Source: DASYPQ01 sp041488095 (GTDB lineage Bacteria > Planctomycetota > UBA1135 > GCA-002686595). Taken from it: a DNA stretch of 64,000 nucleotides. Of the stretch, positions 19,466 to 27,879 are shown piece after piece. The stretch covers positions 1-64,000 of the forward strand of contig JBGPOP010000015.1 of NCBI GenBank assembly GCA_041488095.1, written 5' to 3'. The notes beneath the pieces are model-generated. The model did not search any database. It was not told the DNA's origin and saw nothing but the letters and a program-made list of their open reading frames with translations. The first letter of the stretch is position 1. Each line of letters opens with the position of its first letter. A program made the position numbers and the translations under genes.

Positions 19466-20889
19466 CGTTCGGTCCTTTCCGGCATGTGTGCGGGCAGGGG
19501 CGCGGCAGCGGGGCTTCCGACGAGCGGGCGCTGAAGCGAATCCTCGAGATCGCCGAGGGCCGCCTGGGCGCGGCGCACCGCGAGGATCTCCCCGCGCGCG
19601 AGCGCCGCGACCTCCGCGCGCGCGATCACGACGTCGAGCCGGTCGACTGCGCCCGCCGCGAACGCGCGCTCGAGCGCCTGTTCGGTCTCGCGCTGCCGCC
19701 CGGAGAGGGCGCGCGCCTCGGCGAGCTCGGCCAGCGCACCCCGGTAGCGCGCGAGCCCGCCTTCGATCTCGCCGATCGCGCGAGCCTGGAGCGCGAGGAA
19801 GCGGGCCTGCGCTCCGCTCCGCCGCGCTTCGGCCTCGGCGATCGGACCCTGATTGCGGTCGAGGAGGGGCAGCGGCAGCGAGAAGGAGAACGCGAGCTTC
19901 CTCAGGCTCTGGTCGTAGACGTAGCCCGGGCCGAGCGCGAGATCGGGGATCTGCCGCGCGACCTCGAGGCGCAGGTCGGCCTCGGCGGCGTCGTACTCGA
20001 GGAGCGCGCGGCGCACGTCGAACCGGTCGAGGAGCCCGGGCTCGCGCGCGGCGGCCAGCGGAAGCTCCGCGGGCGGCTCGTCGAGGCCCGGCCATTCGAG
20101 GGAGGCGTGCTCGAGCGCCGCCGCGGGCACGCCGATCGCGGCGGCGAGCGCGGGTCGGCTCGTCGCGACGCGCGTCTCGGCGGCGCGGGCCTCGACGTCG
20201 ATCCGCGAGAGCTCGATCTCCGCCCGCGCGACGTCCGGACGCGCGCTCTCGCCTGCGGCCAGGCGCCGGCGCAGGAGGTCGACGGATTCGCGCCGCGACC
20301 CCGCCTCCTCGCGGAGGACGTCCAGCTCGCGCCGCGCCAGGAGGAGGTCGAGGAGGGCGGCGCGCACGCCGCTGCGCACCCGCCAGGCGGTCTCGTAGGT
20401 CGAGACCTCGGCCGCGAGCGCGAGCTTCCGCGCGCGCTCGGTGCGCAGCTCGCGCCGGCCGGCGGTCTCGACGGGCAGGTCCAGGCCGAGGTCCGCGACC
20501 CACGAGCTGTCGCCGGCAGCGGGATTCGTGACGTATTCGGGTCGGAAAGCGAACGTCGGATTCGGTCGCGCGGACGCCGTGATCACGCCCGCGCGCGCCG
20601 TCCTGGCCTCTGCGCGAGCGACGTCGAGGTCGGGGTGGAACCAGAAGGCGGCCAGCGAAAGCCTCGCGAGATCCCAGGTTTCGGGAGGGAAAGGCTTCCC
20701 GTCGCCGATTCCTTGCCTCGCCCACGTCGCCAGGTCCGGATCCTGGAGCGTGCGCGCGGTGAAGCTCGCTTCCGATCTGGCCGGATCGATCGGAACGGGG
20801 TGATAGGCGACGCAGCTCACCAGGGCGAGGAGGATCCACACCGGTCGGCGTCTCGTGCTCGAGTTTCGCAGGGTCGCGAGCGGGCTCAC
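19462..20889 (-). CDS. outer membrane efflux protein (TolC/CusC family)
   Basis: A 475-residue outer membrane factor forming the trimeric channel of the tripartite pump. Two internal helical halves are seen, each with long Ala/Arg/Leu-rich coiled coils (about 140-220 and 300-410), plus beta-strand segments such as VADLGLDLPVETAGRRE and LAFSFSLPLPLLDRNQGP. The second is the typical TolC equatorial strand sequence. The start is GTG at 20889. A hydrophobic stretch follows (17-26) ending LVSC, a possible lipid attachment site, as in CusC. It is the first gene of the pump operon, and three 11-bp-spaced repeats lie about 125 bp upstream. Confidence 0.88.
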   Translation of the reverse strand: MSPLATLRNSSTRRRPVWILLALVSCVAYHPVPIDPARSEASFTARTLQDPDLATWARQGIGDGKPFPPETWDLARLSLAAFWFHPDLDVARAEARTARAGVITASARPNPTFAFRPEYVTNPAAGDSSWVADLGLDLPVETAGRRELRTERARKLALAAEVSTYETAWRVRSGVRAALLDLLLARRELDVLREEAGSRRESVDLLRRRLAAGESARPDVARAEIELSRIDVEARAAETRVATSRPALAAAIGVPAAALEHASLEWPGLDEPPAELPLAAAREPGLLDRFDVRRALLEYDAAEADLRLEVARQIPDLALGPGYVYDQSLRKLAFSFSLPLPLLDRNQGPIAEAEARRSGAQARFLALQARAIGEIEGGLARYRGALAELAEARALSGRQRETEQALERAFAAGAVDRLDVVIARAEVAALARGEILAVRRAQAALGDLEDSLQRPLVGSPAAAPLPAHMPERTER

Positions 20890-21012
20890 GGAACCAGGGT
20901 ACCGGCTGGATCACGAGGTGCCCAATGCCCGGTGTTCGATGCCCCGAGGATCGGGAACGCTCGCGTGAGGAGGCTCGCCGCAGTTCGTGATCCCTGCTCG
21001 CCCGTCGAGATC

Positions 21013-21040
21013 GACAGGGTTTCGTCAGGCTCGCGACAGG
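21013..21040. promoter_or_regulatory. three 11-bp-spaced G[A/T]CAGG repeats, candidate response-regulator site
   Basis: GACAGG at 21013, GTCAGG at 21024 and GACAGG at 21035 form three head-to-tail repeats with exact 11-bp period. This is the geometry used by OmpR-family dimers. The site lies between the divergent pump operon (start 20889) and the PepSY-like gene (start 21169). The same repeat pair occurs at 23898-23914 upstream of the response-regulator gene. Function is inferred from spacing and recurrence. Confidence 0.5.
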
Positions 21041-21168
21041 AAATCGATTCGCGCACTCTGCGCGATCTCCCCGTCGCGTTCTCGGTCCCGCAGTGCTAGC
21101 CTCGCGACCTCGAACACGGCGCACGCTCGTCGTGGCTTCCCTGGTCGACTGCTGTTCAAGGAGATCCC

Positions 21169-21735
21169 ATGCTCGATTCACGATCCAATGTGTCGCTCGT
21201 CGCCGCTGGAATCTTCGGCGCTGCGCTGGCGTTGACGACCGCCCAAGCGCTTTCTGCGTGCAACGCTTCGCGCAATCGGTCCCAGCAACCCTCCGCGAAG
21301 TCCTCCGTCGAGTCCAAGGAAAAGAAGGAAGAAGAGGAAGCTGACGAGGAGGAACAGATCGACATCTCGAAGGTTCCCGAGCCGGTCCGCGCCGCCGCGC
21401 TGAAGCACTTCGCCAACCTCAAGGACTGCAAGGCCTCGCGCGAGAACGACCATGGTGCGCAGATCTACGAGATCGTCGGGAAGGGCGGCGATGGTCTGGA
21501 CATCAGCCTGAACATCACCTCGAGCGGAGCGATCTTCGAGGTCGAGCGCGAGACCAAGGCGGATGCCCTGCCGGCCGAGGTTCGCGCGACGCTCGCCAAG
21601 AGCTTCAGCGACGCGACCGTGAAGAAGGCCGAGGTGATCGAGGAGCACTTCTACGAGGTCCAGATGACCAGGAACGGCAAGCGATTCGAAGTGCAGCTCT
21701 CCGCCACGGGTCGCGTCAGGGAAGGGAAGGACTAG
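21169..21735 (+). CDS. exported PepSY-like domain protein
   Basis: A 188-residue exported protein: a signal segment (about 8-30, with C31 in LSAC a possible lipid site), an acidic/basic charged linker (ESKEKKEEEEADEEEQ, about 49-64), then a PepSY-like fold. The fold opens VPEPVRAAALKHFANLKD and shows two beta-alpha-beta units (LDISLNITSSGAIFEVERE and FYEVQMTRNGKRFEVQLS). Such small periplasmic proteins often accompany two-component systems and metal pumps as inhibitors or sensors. AAGGAG precedes the ATG by about 5 nt. It is divergent from the pump operon and convergent with the histidine kinase gene, overlapping its 3' end by 20 bp. Confidence 0.75.
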   Translation: MLDSRSNVSLVAAGIFGAALALTTAQALSACNASRNRSQQPSAKSSVESKEKKEEEEADEEEQIDISKVPEPVRAAALKHFANLKDCKASRENDHGAQIYEIVGKGGDGLDISLNITSSGAIFEVERETKADALPAEVRATLAKSFSDATVKKAEVIEEHFYEVQMTRNGKRFEVQLSATGRVREGKD

Positions 21736-23125
21736 GGGATCCCAGCGGCGGGCGTGTACCCGAGACCCTGCGCGGGAGGCGGATGCCGAACGTGCTTCCT
21801 TTTCCCTCCTCGGTCTCGAGCTCGATCGTTCCGCCGTGGAGATCGATCGCCCACCGTGCGATCGGCAGCCCGAGCCCCGCGCCGCCGGTCGATCGGGAGC
21901 GGTCGAGGTCGATGCGGTAGAAGCGCTCGAAGATCCGCTGACGATGCTCGGGCGCGATTCCCGGTCCGCTGTCCGCGATCTCGACCGCAGCCTCCGCGTC
22001 TCCCGACGCGTGAACCTGCACGCGGATCGCGCCCTCTCGCGGCGTGTACTTGATCGCGTTGTCGACCAGGTTGAGGACCGCCTGCCGCAGCGTCGTCCGA
22101 TCGCCGTGGACGACGACCTTCCCGTCCACGCTGACGTGGAGATGCTGTCCGCGCTCCTCCGCGAGGACGCGCAGCACGTCGACGACCTCGCGCACGAGCT
22201 CCCCGAGATCGAGCGGGGCGAACCGCGCGCGGTAGGTCCCCGAGTCCTCGCGGGTCAGGACCAGGAGACCTTCGACGAGGCGCGTCAGTCGATCGGACTC
22301 CTCGAGCATGCTCGCGATCGTTTCGCGGTACTCCTCGGGCCGCAGAGGATCCCGCAAGGCGATCTCGCCGACGCTCCGCAGCGCCGTCAGCGGTGTCCGC
22401 AGCTCGTGAGATGCGTCCGAAGTGAACCGCCGCATCCTCTCGAACGCTTCCTCGAGTCGCGCGAGGGACTGGTTGATCACGATCGCGAGCCGCCCGAACT
22501 CATCCGCGGGATCCTCGACCGGCAGGCGCTCCGAGAGGCGTTCCTCGGTGATGCGGCCGGCGGCCTCCGCCATCGCCCCGACCGGTGCGAGGAGCCGGCT
22601 CGCGAGGAACGATCCGCCGAGGAAGGCCGCGGCGATCGCAACCGGGAGCCCGACGAGCAGGATCGCCGCGAGCGTCGCGAGGCTCCGCCGCACGGGCTCC
22701 TCGCTCTCCGCGGCAGCGAGCGTCAGCTTCTCCCCCTGCACCTCGACCTCGCTCGTGGCGATCACGTAGCTGCGGCCGTCCTGCGATCTCCAACGCGTCT
22801 CCGCTCCGCCGGCGGGCATCGCGGATGCGGCCGGCAGGCCGAGCCGGGTCCAGGCGGGCGAGACGCGAGCCATCTCGTCGCCGCGCGACACGGAGTAGAG
22901 CGCGACCAGACCCTGCTCGTCCAATTCGGAAACATCCTCGGGATCCCCCTCGAAGGTCCGCTCGACGACGGCGAGCTCCTGGCGAGCGCGGTCCGCGAGC
23001 CCCCGGAGCAGGTGCGCGCGAACGAGCGCGTACACGCTGGCCGAGAACAGCGTGAGGAGGAGGGCGAGAGCGCCCGCGAAGGACAACGCGAGCCGGACGC
23101 GAACGCTCCGGGGCCGCAGCCTCAT
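21716..23125 (-). CDS. sensor histidine kinase
   Basis: A 469-residue inner-membrane kinase with two transmembrane helices (about 12-36 and 150-178) around a periplasmic sensor domain of about 115 residues, a HAMP linker (about 175-228), then kinase modules. H240 in SHELRTPL is the phosphorylated histidine. NLVDNAIKYTP is the N box, DSGPGIAP the G1 box and GGAGLGLPIA the G2 box. ATG 23125 overlaps the response-regulator stop by 4 nt; the longer open frame upstream is ignored. The position beside the pump operon suggests it senses periplasmic metal (CusS/CzcS type), which is inference because no clear metal ligands are seen in the sensor domain. Confidence 0.93.
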   Translation of the reverse strand: MRLRPRSVRVRLALSFAGALALLLTLFSASVYALVRAHLLRGLADRARQELAVVERTFEGDPEDVSELDEQGLVALYSVSRGDEMARVSPAWTRLGLPAASAMPAGGAETRWRSQDGRSYVIATSEVEVQGEKLTLAAAESEEPVRRSLATLAAILLVGLPVAIAAAFLGGSFLASRLLAPVGAMAEAAGRITEERLSERLPVEDPADEFGRLAIVINQSLARLEEAFERMRRFTSDASHELRTPLTALRSVGEIALRDPLRPEEYRETIASMLEESDRLTRLVEGLLVLTREDSGTYRARFAPLDLGELVREVVDVLRVLAEERGQHLHVSVDGKVVVHGDRTTLRQAVLNLVDNAIKYTPREGAIRVQVHASGDAEAAVEIADSGPGIAPEHRQRIFERFYRIDLDRSRSTGGAGLGLPIARWAIDLHGGTIELETEEGKGSTFGIRLPRRVSGTRPPLGSPSPSLP

Positions 23126-23805
23126 GCGGACCTCTCCTCGAGGACGAACCCGAGTCCGCGCACCGTGTGCAGGAGCTTCAGCGCGAAGGGGTCGTCGAGC
23201 TTCTTGCGCAGGCGGCTGATGTGGACATCGATCACGTTGTCGAGCGATCCCGTCCGGGAAGTCTCCTTCCACATCTCGCGCGCGAGCACCTCGCGCGGGA
23301 CGACGTGGCCTCGGCTGCGCAGGAGGAACTCGAGCAGCTCGAACTCGCGCAGGGTCAAGTGCAGGGCCTGCCCGCCGCGCGTGGCGCGGCGCAGGGCGAG
23401 GTCCATCTCGAGATCGGCGAGCTGGAGCCTCTGGACCGGATCCATGCGCCCGCGTCGCAGGAGCGCGCGGATCCGGGCCAGGAGCTCGGCGAAGGCGAAG
23501 GGCTTGACCAGGTAGTCGTCGGCTCCCGAGTCGAGGCCTGCCACGCGGTCCTCGATCGCGTCCTTGGCGGTGAGAATGAGCACGGGCGTCCGGACCCCGC
23601 GCTCGCGCAACGTCGCCAGGATCTGCAGGCCGTCGCGACCGGGGAGCATCCGGTCGAGCACGATCACGTCGAAGCTCTGGCTCTGGGCGAGGAAGAAGCC
23701 CTCCTCGCCCGTCTCCGCCAGAGCGATGGAGTAGCCCTCGCGCTCGAGGCCGGATTGCACGGCCTGTGCGACCTTGTGCTCGTCCTCGACCACCAGGATG
23801 CGCAT
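23122..23805 (-). CDS. OmpR/CusR-family response regulator
   Basis: A 227-residue two-domain regulator. The receiver has the acidic pair E7/D8, phospho-acceptor D51 in VLDRMLPGRDG, T79 and K101 in YLVKPFAF. The C-terminal winged helix (about 128-225) has LTLREFELLEFLLRSRG and VIDVHISRLRKKLDDP, typical of the group that includes CusR, CopR and CzcR. It is first in a two-gene operon with the overlapping kinase gene. The G[A/T]CAGG repeats about 93-110 bp upstream may be its own binding site and also occur before the efflux operon, suggesting autoregulation and pump control. Confidence 0.94.
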   Translation of the reverse strand: MRILVVEDEHKVAQAVQSGLEREGYSIALAETGEEGFFLAQSQSFDVIVLDRMLPGRDGLQILATLRERGVRTPVLILTAKDAIEDRVAGLDSGADDYLVKPFAFAELLARIRALLRRGRMDPVQRLQLADLEMDLALRRATRGGQALHLTLREFELLEFLLRSRGHVVPREVLAREMWKETSRTGSLDNVIDVHISRLRKKLDDPFALKLLHTVRGLGFVLEERSA

Positions 23806-23897
23806 TCTCGGAGCAATCCAGGAGATAGGTTATCGCGGTCGACTCGGACGCACTACCTCCGCCCCGGCCGAGCGACGCAGCCGACTCTGACGGGGAA

Positions 23898-23914
23898 GAC
23901 AGGATCGTGTCAGG
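23898..23914. promoter_or_regulatory. two 11-bp-spaced G[A/T]CAGG repeats upstream of the two-component genes
   Basis: GACAGG at 23898 and GTCAGG at 23909 repeat with 11-bp period, the same unit and spacing as at 21013-21040. A weaker GACGGG lies at 23889. The site is in the 212-bp gap between the divergent response-regulator gene and the lipoprotein gene at 24018, so it could act on either or both. Confidence 0.45.
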
Positions 23915-24017
23915 CCAGTCTGCACGACCTCACCTCGTGGCGAGCCTTGCGCCCGAGGAGACCCGGGAGAGAATGGCCGGCGTTCCCGGCGGCATCCGGG
24001 ACGAGGAGGCAGACGAG

Positions 24018-24986
24018 ATGAACTGCTCACGCATCCCGCACGACACAGGCAGGAAGAGCCGTGCGACCCTGTTCACTTTGGCGCTCTCGACGCTCATCAT
24101 CCCTTGTTCGGGCGGTCCCAGGCCGAGCTCCTCGACCTCGGATCCCTGCGGGAGGGCGGCCCATCAAGTCCGGAGATCTTGTCGGGAAGAGCAGAGGAGC
24201 AACTTCTGGTTGAGCATCGGGAAGTGCGAGGACATCGCGGACCCGGCTGCTCGCGCAGCCTGCCGGCACCAGGCAGTGCAGGATCTGCAGGCGAACATGG
24301 CGACGTGCCAGGACCAGTTCGCGAAGCGTCTGGAAGTCTGCGGGCTCCTGGACGGAGGCGTCTACGACCCGCCGATCGATCCGGCGCGCTTCGTCCAGGG
24401 GATCGACAATCTCTACCTGCCCATGACTCCCGGCACCACGTTGATCTACGCAGGGTCCTCGTCCCAGGGCCAGAGCCACGTCGAAGTGGAAGTGACCCAC
24501 GAAACCAAGCCGATCCTGGGTGTGACCTGCACCGTCGTGCACGACACGAAGTTCGTCGACGGGAACTTGAGCGAGGACACGATCGATTGGTTCGCCCAGG
24601 ACATCGACGGGAACGTCTGGTATTTCGGGGAGAGCTCCAAGGGCATCGTCGACGGGGAGATCGTGAGCCTCGAGGGCTCCTGGATCGCGGGTGTCGACGG
24701 CGCGAAGCCGGGGATCGTGATGAAGGGTCAGCTCGCGCTCGACCAGCTCTATCGGCAGGAGTACGCGCTCGGCGTGGCCGAGGACGTCGCTCGAGTCGTG
24801 GCGCAGGGCGAGACGGTCACGGTGCCCTACGGCACGTTCACGAAGTGCCTGCGCACGGAGGACTTCTCTGCGCTCGAGCCGGACGTCCTGGAGAACAAGT
24901 CCTTCGCTCCGGGGATCGGCTCGATCCGCGAAGTCGACGTCGGGACGACCAAGGGCATCGAGCTCGTCGACATCCAGCACAACTGA
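24018..24986 (+). CDS. exported protein of a conserved uncharacterised family
   Basis: A 322-residue exported protein. ATG 24018 follows GAGGAGG by 8 nt; the upstream open frame is not used. A signal segment (about 16-30) ends IIPCSGG, a poor lipobox. A Cys-rich helical region (about 41-112) precedes a beta-rich domain beginning LYLPMTPGTTLIYAGSS, with VTHETKPILGVTCTVVHDT, DTIDWFAQDIDGNVWYFGE and SWIAGVDGAKPGIVMKG. I recognise this second half as a conserved domain in many bacterial exported proteins, of unknown function. The last residues form a strand pair ending VELVDIQHN. It is divergent from the response-regulator gene and shares the intergenic repeats. Confidence 0.75.
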   Translation: MNCSRIPHDTGRKSRATLFTLALSTLIIPCSGGPRPSSSTSDPCGRAAHQVRRSCREEQRSNFWLSIGKCEDIADPAARAACRHQAVQDLQANMATCQDQFAKRLEVCGLLDGGVYDPPIDPARFVQGIDNLYLPMTPGTTLIYAGSSSQGQSHVEVEVTHETKPILGVTCTVVHDTKFVDGNLSEDTIDWFAQDIDGNVWYFGESSKGIVDGEIVSLEGSWIAGVDGAKPGIVMKGQLALDQLYRQEYALGVAEDVARVVAQGETVTVPYGTFTKCLRTEDFSALEPDVLENKSFAPGIGSIREVDVGTTKGIELVDIQHN

Positions 24987-25057
24987 GGAACCGGAGACCC
25001 GGCTGGCGCTCGATGCAGCAGGCATCCGGGACGCGAGAGGACGATCGGACCTCGATC

Positions 25058-25867
25058 ATGAATGTCTCCGCAGGCAGTCGTGCAAGTCTTTGCACGCTCG
25101 CGATCCTCTTCGCGTTCCTCGACGGCTGCCGTTCGACGACCGACGGGAACAGGGTGGAACGGCACTTCAGCTCGAGGATCTGGTCGCAGGCGATCGCGGA
25201 GCAGGCGGATCACCCCGAGCAGCTCTACCCCGAGCTCGGTCTGCTCGCCGCGACGCCGATTCTCATGCCGTTCGATGAAGAGATCAGCGAGGACGCCCGG
25301 CGCGGGCTCGTGACGGGCGGCAACACCTCGAGCGGGGATGCCATCGCGCTCGGGCTGGGAGGCCTCGCCCTGGGAACCGGCGCCTGGGAGGCGACCCAGG
25401 GAGACGGCGGCCGCTCGCTCGAGGTCGGCATCGAGTCGCTGGTTGCGACCGAAGCGGCGACACAGCTCCTGAAGGCGGTCGTGCACCGCCGGCGGCCCGG
25501 CGCGAGCGGCTCGCTGGATTCCTTCCCCTCCGGACACGCCTCGTTCTCGTTCGCGGCCGCGACCTTCCTGGCTCGACGCGTTCAGGACCAGGCCGAGCCG
25601 CCGTACCGGTCTCTCGGCGCGCTCTTCTACGCGCCGGCGCTCTACGTCGCGATCGATCGGGTGGAGGGACAGCGCCACTTCGCATCCGACGTCGCCGCAG
25701 GCGCCTGCCTGGGAGCGTTCTTCACGAACTGGATCTACAACGCCCACTACGGCGACCCCGAAGGCCGTCGACCGGCGATCTTCCAGCGCTCGAGGAGTGC
25801 GTGGCGAGTGGGTCCCGGGATCGACGAGCAGGGGAGAGTGTCGGTGGGTCTCAGCTGCTCGTTCTAG
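25058..25867 (+). CDS. PAP2-family phosphatase lipoprotein
   Basis: A 269-residue membrane-linked phosphatase of the type 2 phosphatidic acid phosphatase family, dephosphorylating lipid phosphates such as undecaprenyl or phosphatidylglycerol phosphate. All three motifs are present: K139-x6-RP (146-147), PSGH (157-160) and R201-x5-H207-x3-D211, with a hydrophobic core helix region around 97-140. The start at 25058 gives a signal peptide ending LDGC (C24), a lipobox. An ATG at 25013 is also in frame. It follows the preceding exported-protein gene by 71 bp and may share its transcript. The substrate is not determined by sequence. Confidence 0.86.
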   Translation: MNVSAGSRASLCTLAILFAFLDGCRSTTDGNRVERHFSSRIWSQAIAEQADHPEQLYPELGLLAATPILMPFDEEISEDARRGLVTGGNTSSGDAIALGLGGLALGTGAWEATQGDGGRSLEVGIESLVATEAATQLLKAVVHRRRPGASGSLDSFPSGHASFSFAAATFLARRVQDQAEPPYRSLGALFYAPALYVAIDRVEGQRHFASDVAAGACLGAFFTNWIYNAHYGDPEGRRPAIFQRSRSAWRVGPGIDEQGRVSVGLSCSF

Positions 25868-25907
25868 ATTGTGGGCCCGAGCAGCCACGCTTAGCATGAC
25901 GCCCGCC

Positions 25908-26519
25908 ATGGTCCGCCTGGATCGCATCTACACGAAGACCGGCGACGACGGCACGACCGGGCTCGGCGACGGGACGCGCGTCGCGAAGCACCACCCGCGC
26001 GTCGCGGCGTACGGGACGGTGGACGAGCTGTCGTCGGCGCTCGGGCTCGCGATCGCGCACGGGCTCGGCGAGCCCTGGCGCGGATACCTGGTCGAGATCC
26101 AGAACGACCTGTTCGACGTCGGCGCGGATCTGTGCGTGCCGCGCGAGCCCGGGGCCGGTCAGAAGGGAGAGGCGGGCAAGAGCGGGAAGCGCGAGCGGCT
26201 GCGCCTCACGCCCGCGTACACGCGCAGGCTCGAGGAGATCATCGACAAGGAGAACGCAGCGCTCGCGCCGCTCGCGTCCTTCATCCTCCCGGGCGGGGCG
26301 CCGCAGGCGGCCTGGATGCACCTCGCGCGCAACGTGTGCCGGCGCGCGGAGCGGCACGTGACGGAGCTCATGGCGCTGCCCGGGGAAAAGGAGCGCGTGA
26401 ACGCCGAGGTGCTGCGGTATCTGAACCGGCTCTCCGACCTTCTGTTCGTGATCGCGCGGGTCCTGAACGACAACGGCCGGGCGGATGTGGAGTGGAAACC
26501 GGGCCGGGGGCAGGCGTGA
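25908..26519 (+). CDS. PduO-type ATP:cob(I)alamin adenosyltransferase
   Basis: A 203-residue enzyme making adenosylcobalamin from cob(I)alamin and ATP. Family motifs are clear: IYTKTGDDGTTGL (7-19, ATP P-loop), AAYGTVDELSSALG (33-46), FILPGG, RNVCRRAERHV and LNRLSDLLFVIAR. A Gly/Lys-rich insert (GAGQKGEAGKSGKRER) between helices is an unusual local addition. An ATG at 25896 (four residues longer) is an alternative start; neither has a strong ribosome-binding site. It is 28 bp before the NfeD gene. It makes the coenzyme for mutases; MetH (54368-57877) instead uses methylcobalamin, so this gene implies other B12 enzymes elsewhere in the genome. Confidence 0.92.
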   Translation: MVRLDRIYTKTGDDGTTGLGDGTRVAKHHPRVAAYGTVDELSSALGLAIAHGLGEPWRGYLVEIQNDLFDVGADLCVPREPGAGQKGEAGKSGKRERLRLTPAYTRRLEEIIDKENAALAPLASFILPGGAPQAAWMHLARNVCRRAERHVTELMALPGEKERVNAEVLRYLNRLSDLLFVIARVLNDNGRADVEWKPGRGQA

Positions 26520-26547
26520 GCACGGTCCCCGGCACCGAATCCGTATC

Positions 26548-27879
26548 ATGGATGGCATGCAGCCGCGGACTCTGTGGATGCTCTTTGCGGCGACTGCGCT
26601 CGAGCTGAGCGCGGCCTTCCAAGCCCCCGTTCGGGCCCTGTCGCGCGCCTCCGGGGAGGTGCACGTCGTCGAGCTCCACGGGATGATCCATCCGCTCTCG
26701 GCCGAGTACCTCATCGACGCGATCGACCGCGCCGACGACGAGGGCGCGGCGCTGCTCGTCATCGAGTTGGACACGCCCGGGGGGCTCGTCGACTCGACGA
26801 AGGAAGTCGTGCAGAGGATGTTCCGCGCGAAGACGCCGATCGCCGTCTACGTCGCCCCGAGCGGCGCGCGCGCGGCCTCGGCGGGGTTCCTGCTGCTGAT
26901 CGGCGCGGACGTGGCCGCGATGTCGCCCGGGACGAACACCGGAGCCGCGCACCCGGTCGACGTGTCCGGGAACCTCGGCAAGGAGGACATCGGCATCCAG
27001 AAGGCCGAATCCGACCTCGCCGCCTTCGCGCGCACGATCGCGGTCAACCGCCATCGCAACGTCGAGGAGGCCGAGCGGGCGGTGACCGAGTCCGCGTCGT
27101 TCACGGAGGGCGAGGCCCTCGACAAGGGTCTGATCGACCTCGTGGCGAAGGACCGGTCGGATCTTCTCGCGAAGCTCGACGGGCGGAAAATCCGCCGGTT
27201 CGACGGAACGGAATCGGTGCTCTCCACGGGCGGCCCGGTGAAGACGCCGCTCGAGAAGTCGCTGATCCAGAGCATCCTCGGCCCGCTCCTGCGGCCCGAG
27301 CTGGTGCTGCTCCTGCTCGGAGTGGGGGTGATGGGGCTCTACGTGGAGCTGACGCATCCCGGGTTGATCCTGCCGGGCGTCGTCGGAGTCCTGTGCCTCC
27401 TGCTCTTCGCGTTGGCGTTCCAGGTCCTGCCGATCAACATGATCGGGCTCCTGCTCGTGGCGCTCGGTCTGGTGCTGTTCCTGCTCGAGGTCAAGATCGT
27501 TTCGCACGGGCTCTTGACCGCGGGCGGGATCGCCTGCCTGGTGTTCGGGCTGCTGATGGTGTTCCCGCGCGACGTGCCGGCGCTGCGGGTCCCGCTCGCG
27601 TTCGTGCTGCCCCTCGCGCTGACGATGGGGGCGGTCATGGCGCTGATCATGGTGCTCGTGGTACGGGCGCGAGCGGCGCCCGTCGCGACCGGCGAAGAGG
27701 GGATGATCGGCGAGCTCGGAAGGGCGGAGACGGAGATCTCGCCGGAGGGCAAGGTCCACGTGCACGGCGAGATCTGGGAAGCGCGCTCGGCCGCGCCCGT
27801 CGCGCGCGGCGAAGAGGTGAGGGTCGTCGGGGTCGAGGGGATGACGCTGCGGGTGCAGCGGAAGGAGCAGAGATCGTGA
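26548..27879 (+). CDS. NfeD-family membrane serine protease
   Basis: A 443-residue protein: N-terminal signal/anchor (about 8-24), a ClpP-like protease domain (about 36-230), a multi-helix membrane region (about 250-385) and a C-terminal OB-fold (about 395-440). The catalytic Ser-Lys dyad is seen as S111 in SGARAASAG and K152 in GIQKAESD. The 41-residue spacing matches that known for the Pyrococcus 1510-N protease. NTGAAHPV is a further signature. Such proteases cleave the C-terminal hydrophobic part of the partner stomatin, and a slipin gene follows with a 4-nt overlap. The ATG at 26557 is an alternative start. Confidence 0.92.
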   Translation: MDGMQPRTLWMLFAATALELSAAFQAPVRALSRASGEVHVVELHGMIHPLSAEYLIDAIDRADDEGAALLVIELDTPGGLVDSTKEVVQRMFRAKTPIAVYVAPSGARAASAGFLLLIGADVAAMSPGTNTGAAHPVDVSGNLGKEDIGIQKAESDLAAFARTIAVNRHRNVEEAERAVTESASFTEGEALDKGLIDLVAKDRSDLLAKLDGRKIRRFDGTESVLSTGGPVKTPLEKSLIQSILGPLLRPELVLLLLGVGVMGLYVELTHPGLILPGVVGVLCLLLFALAFQVLPINMIGLLLVALGLVLFLLEVKIVSHGLLTAGGIACLVFGLLMVFPRDVPALRVPLAFVLPLALTMGAVMALIMVLVVRARAAPVATGEEGMIGELGRAETEISPEGKVHVHGEIWEARSAAPVARGEEVRVVGVEGMTLRVQRKEQRS

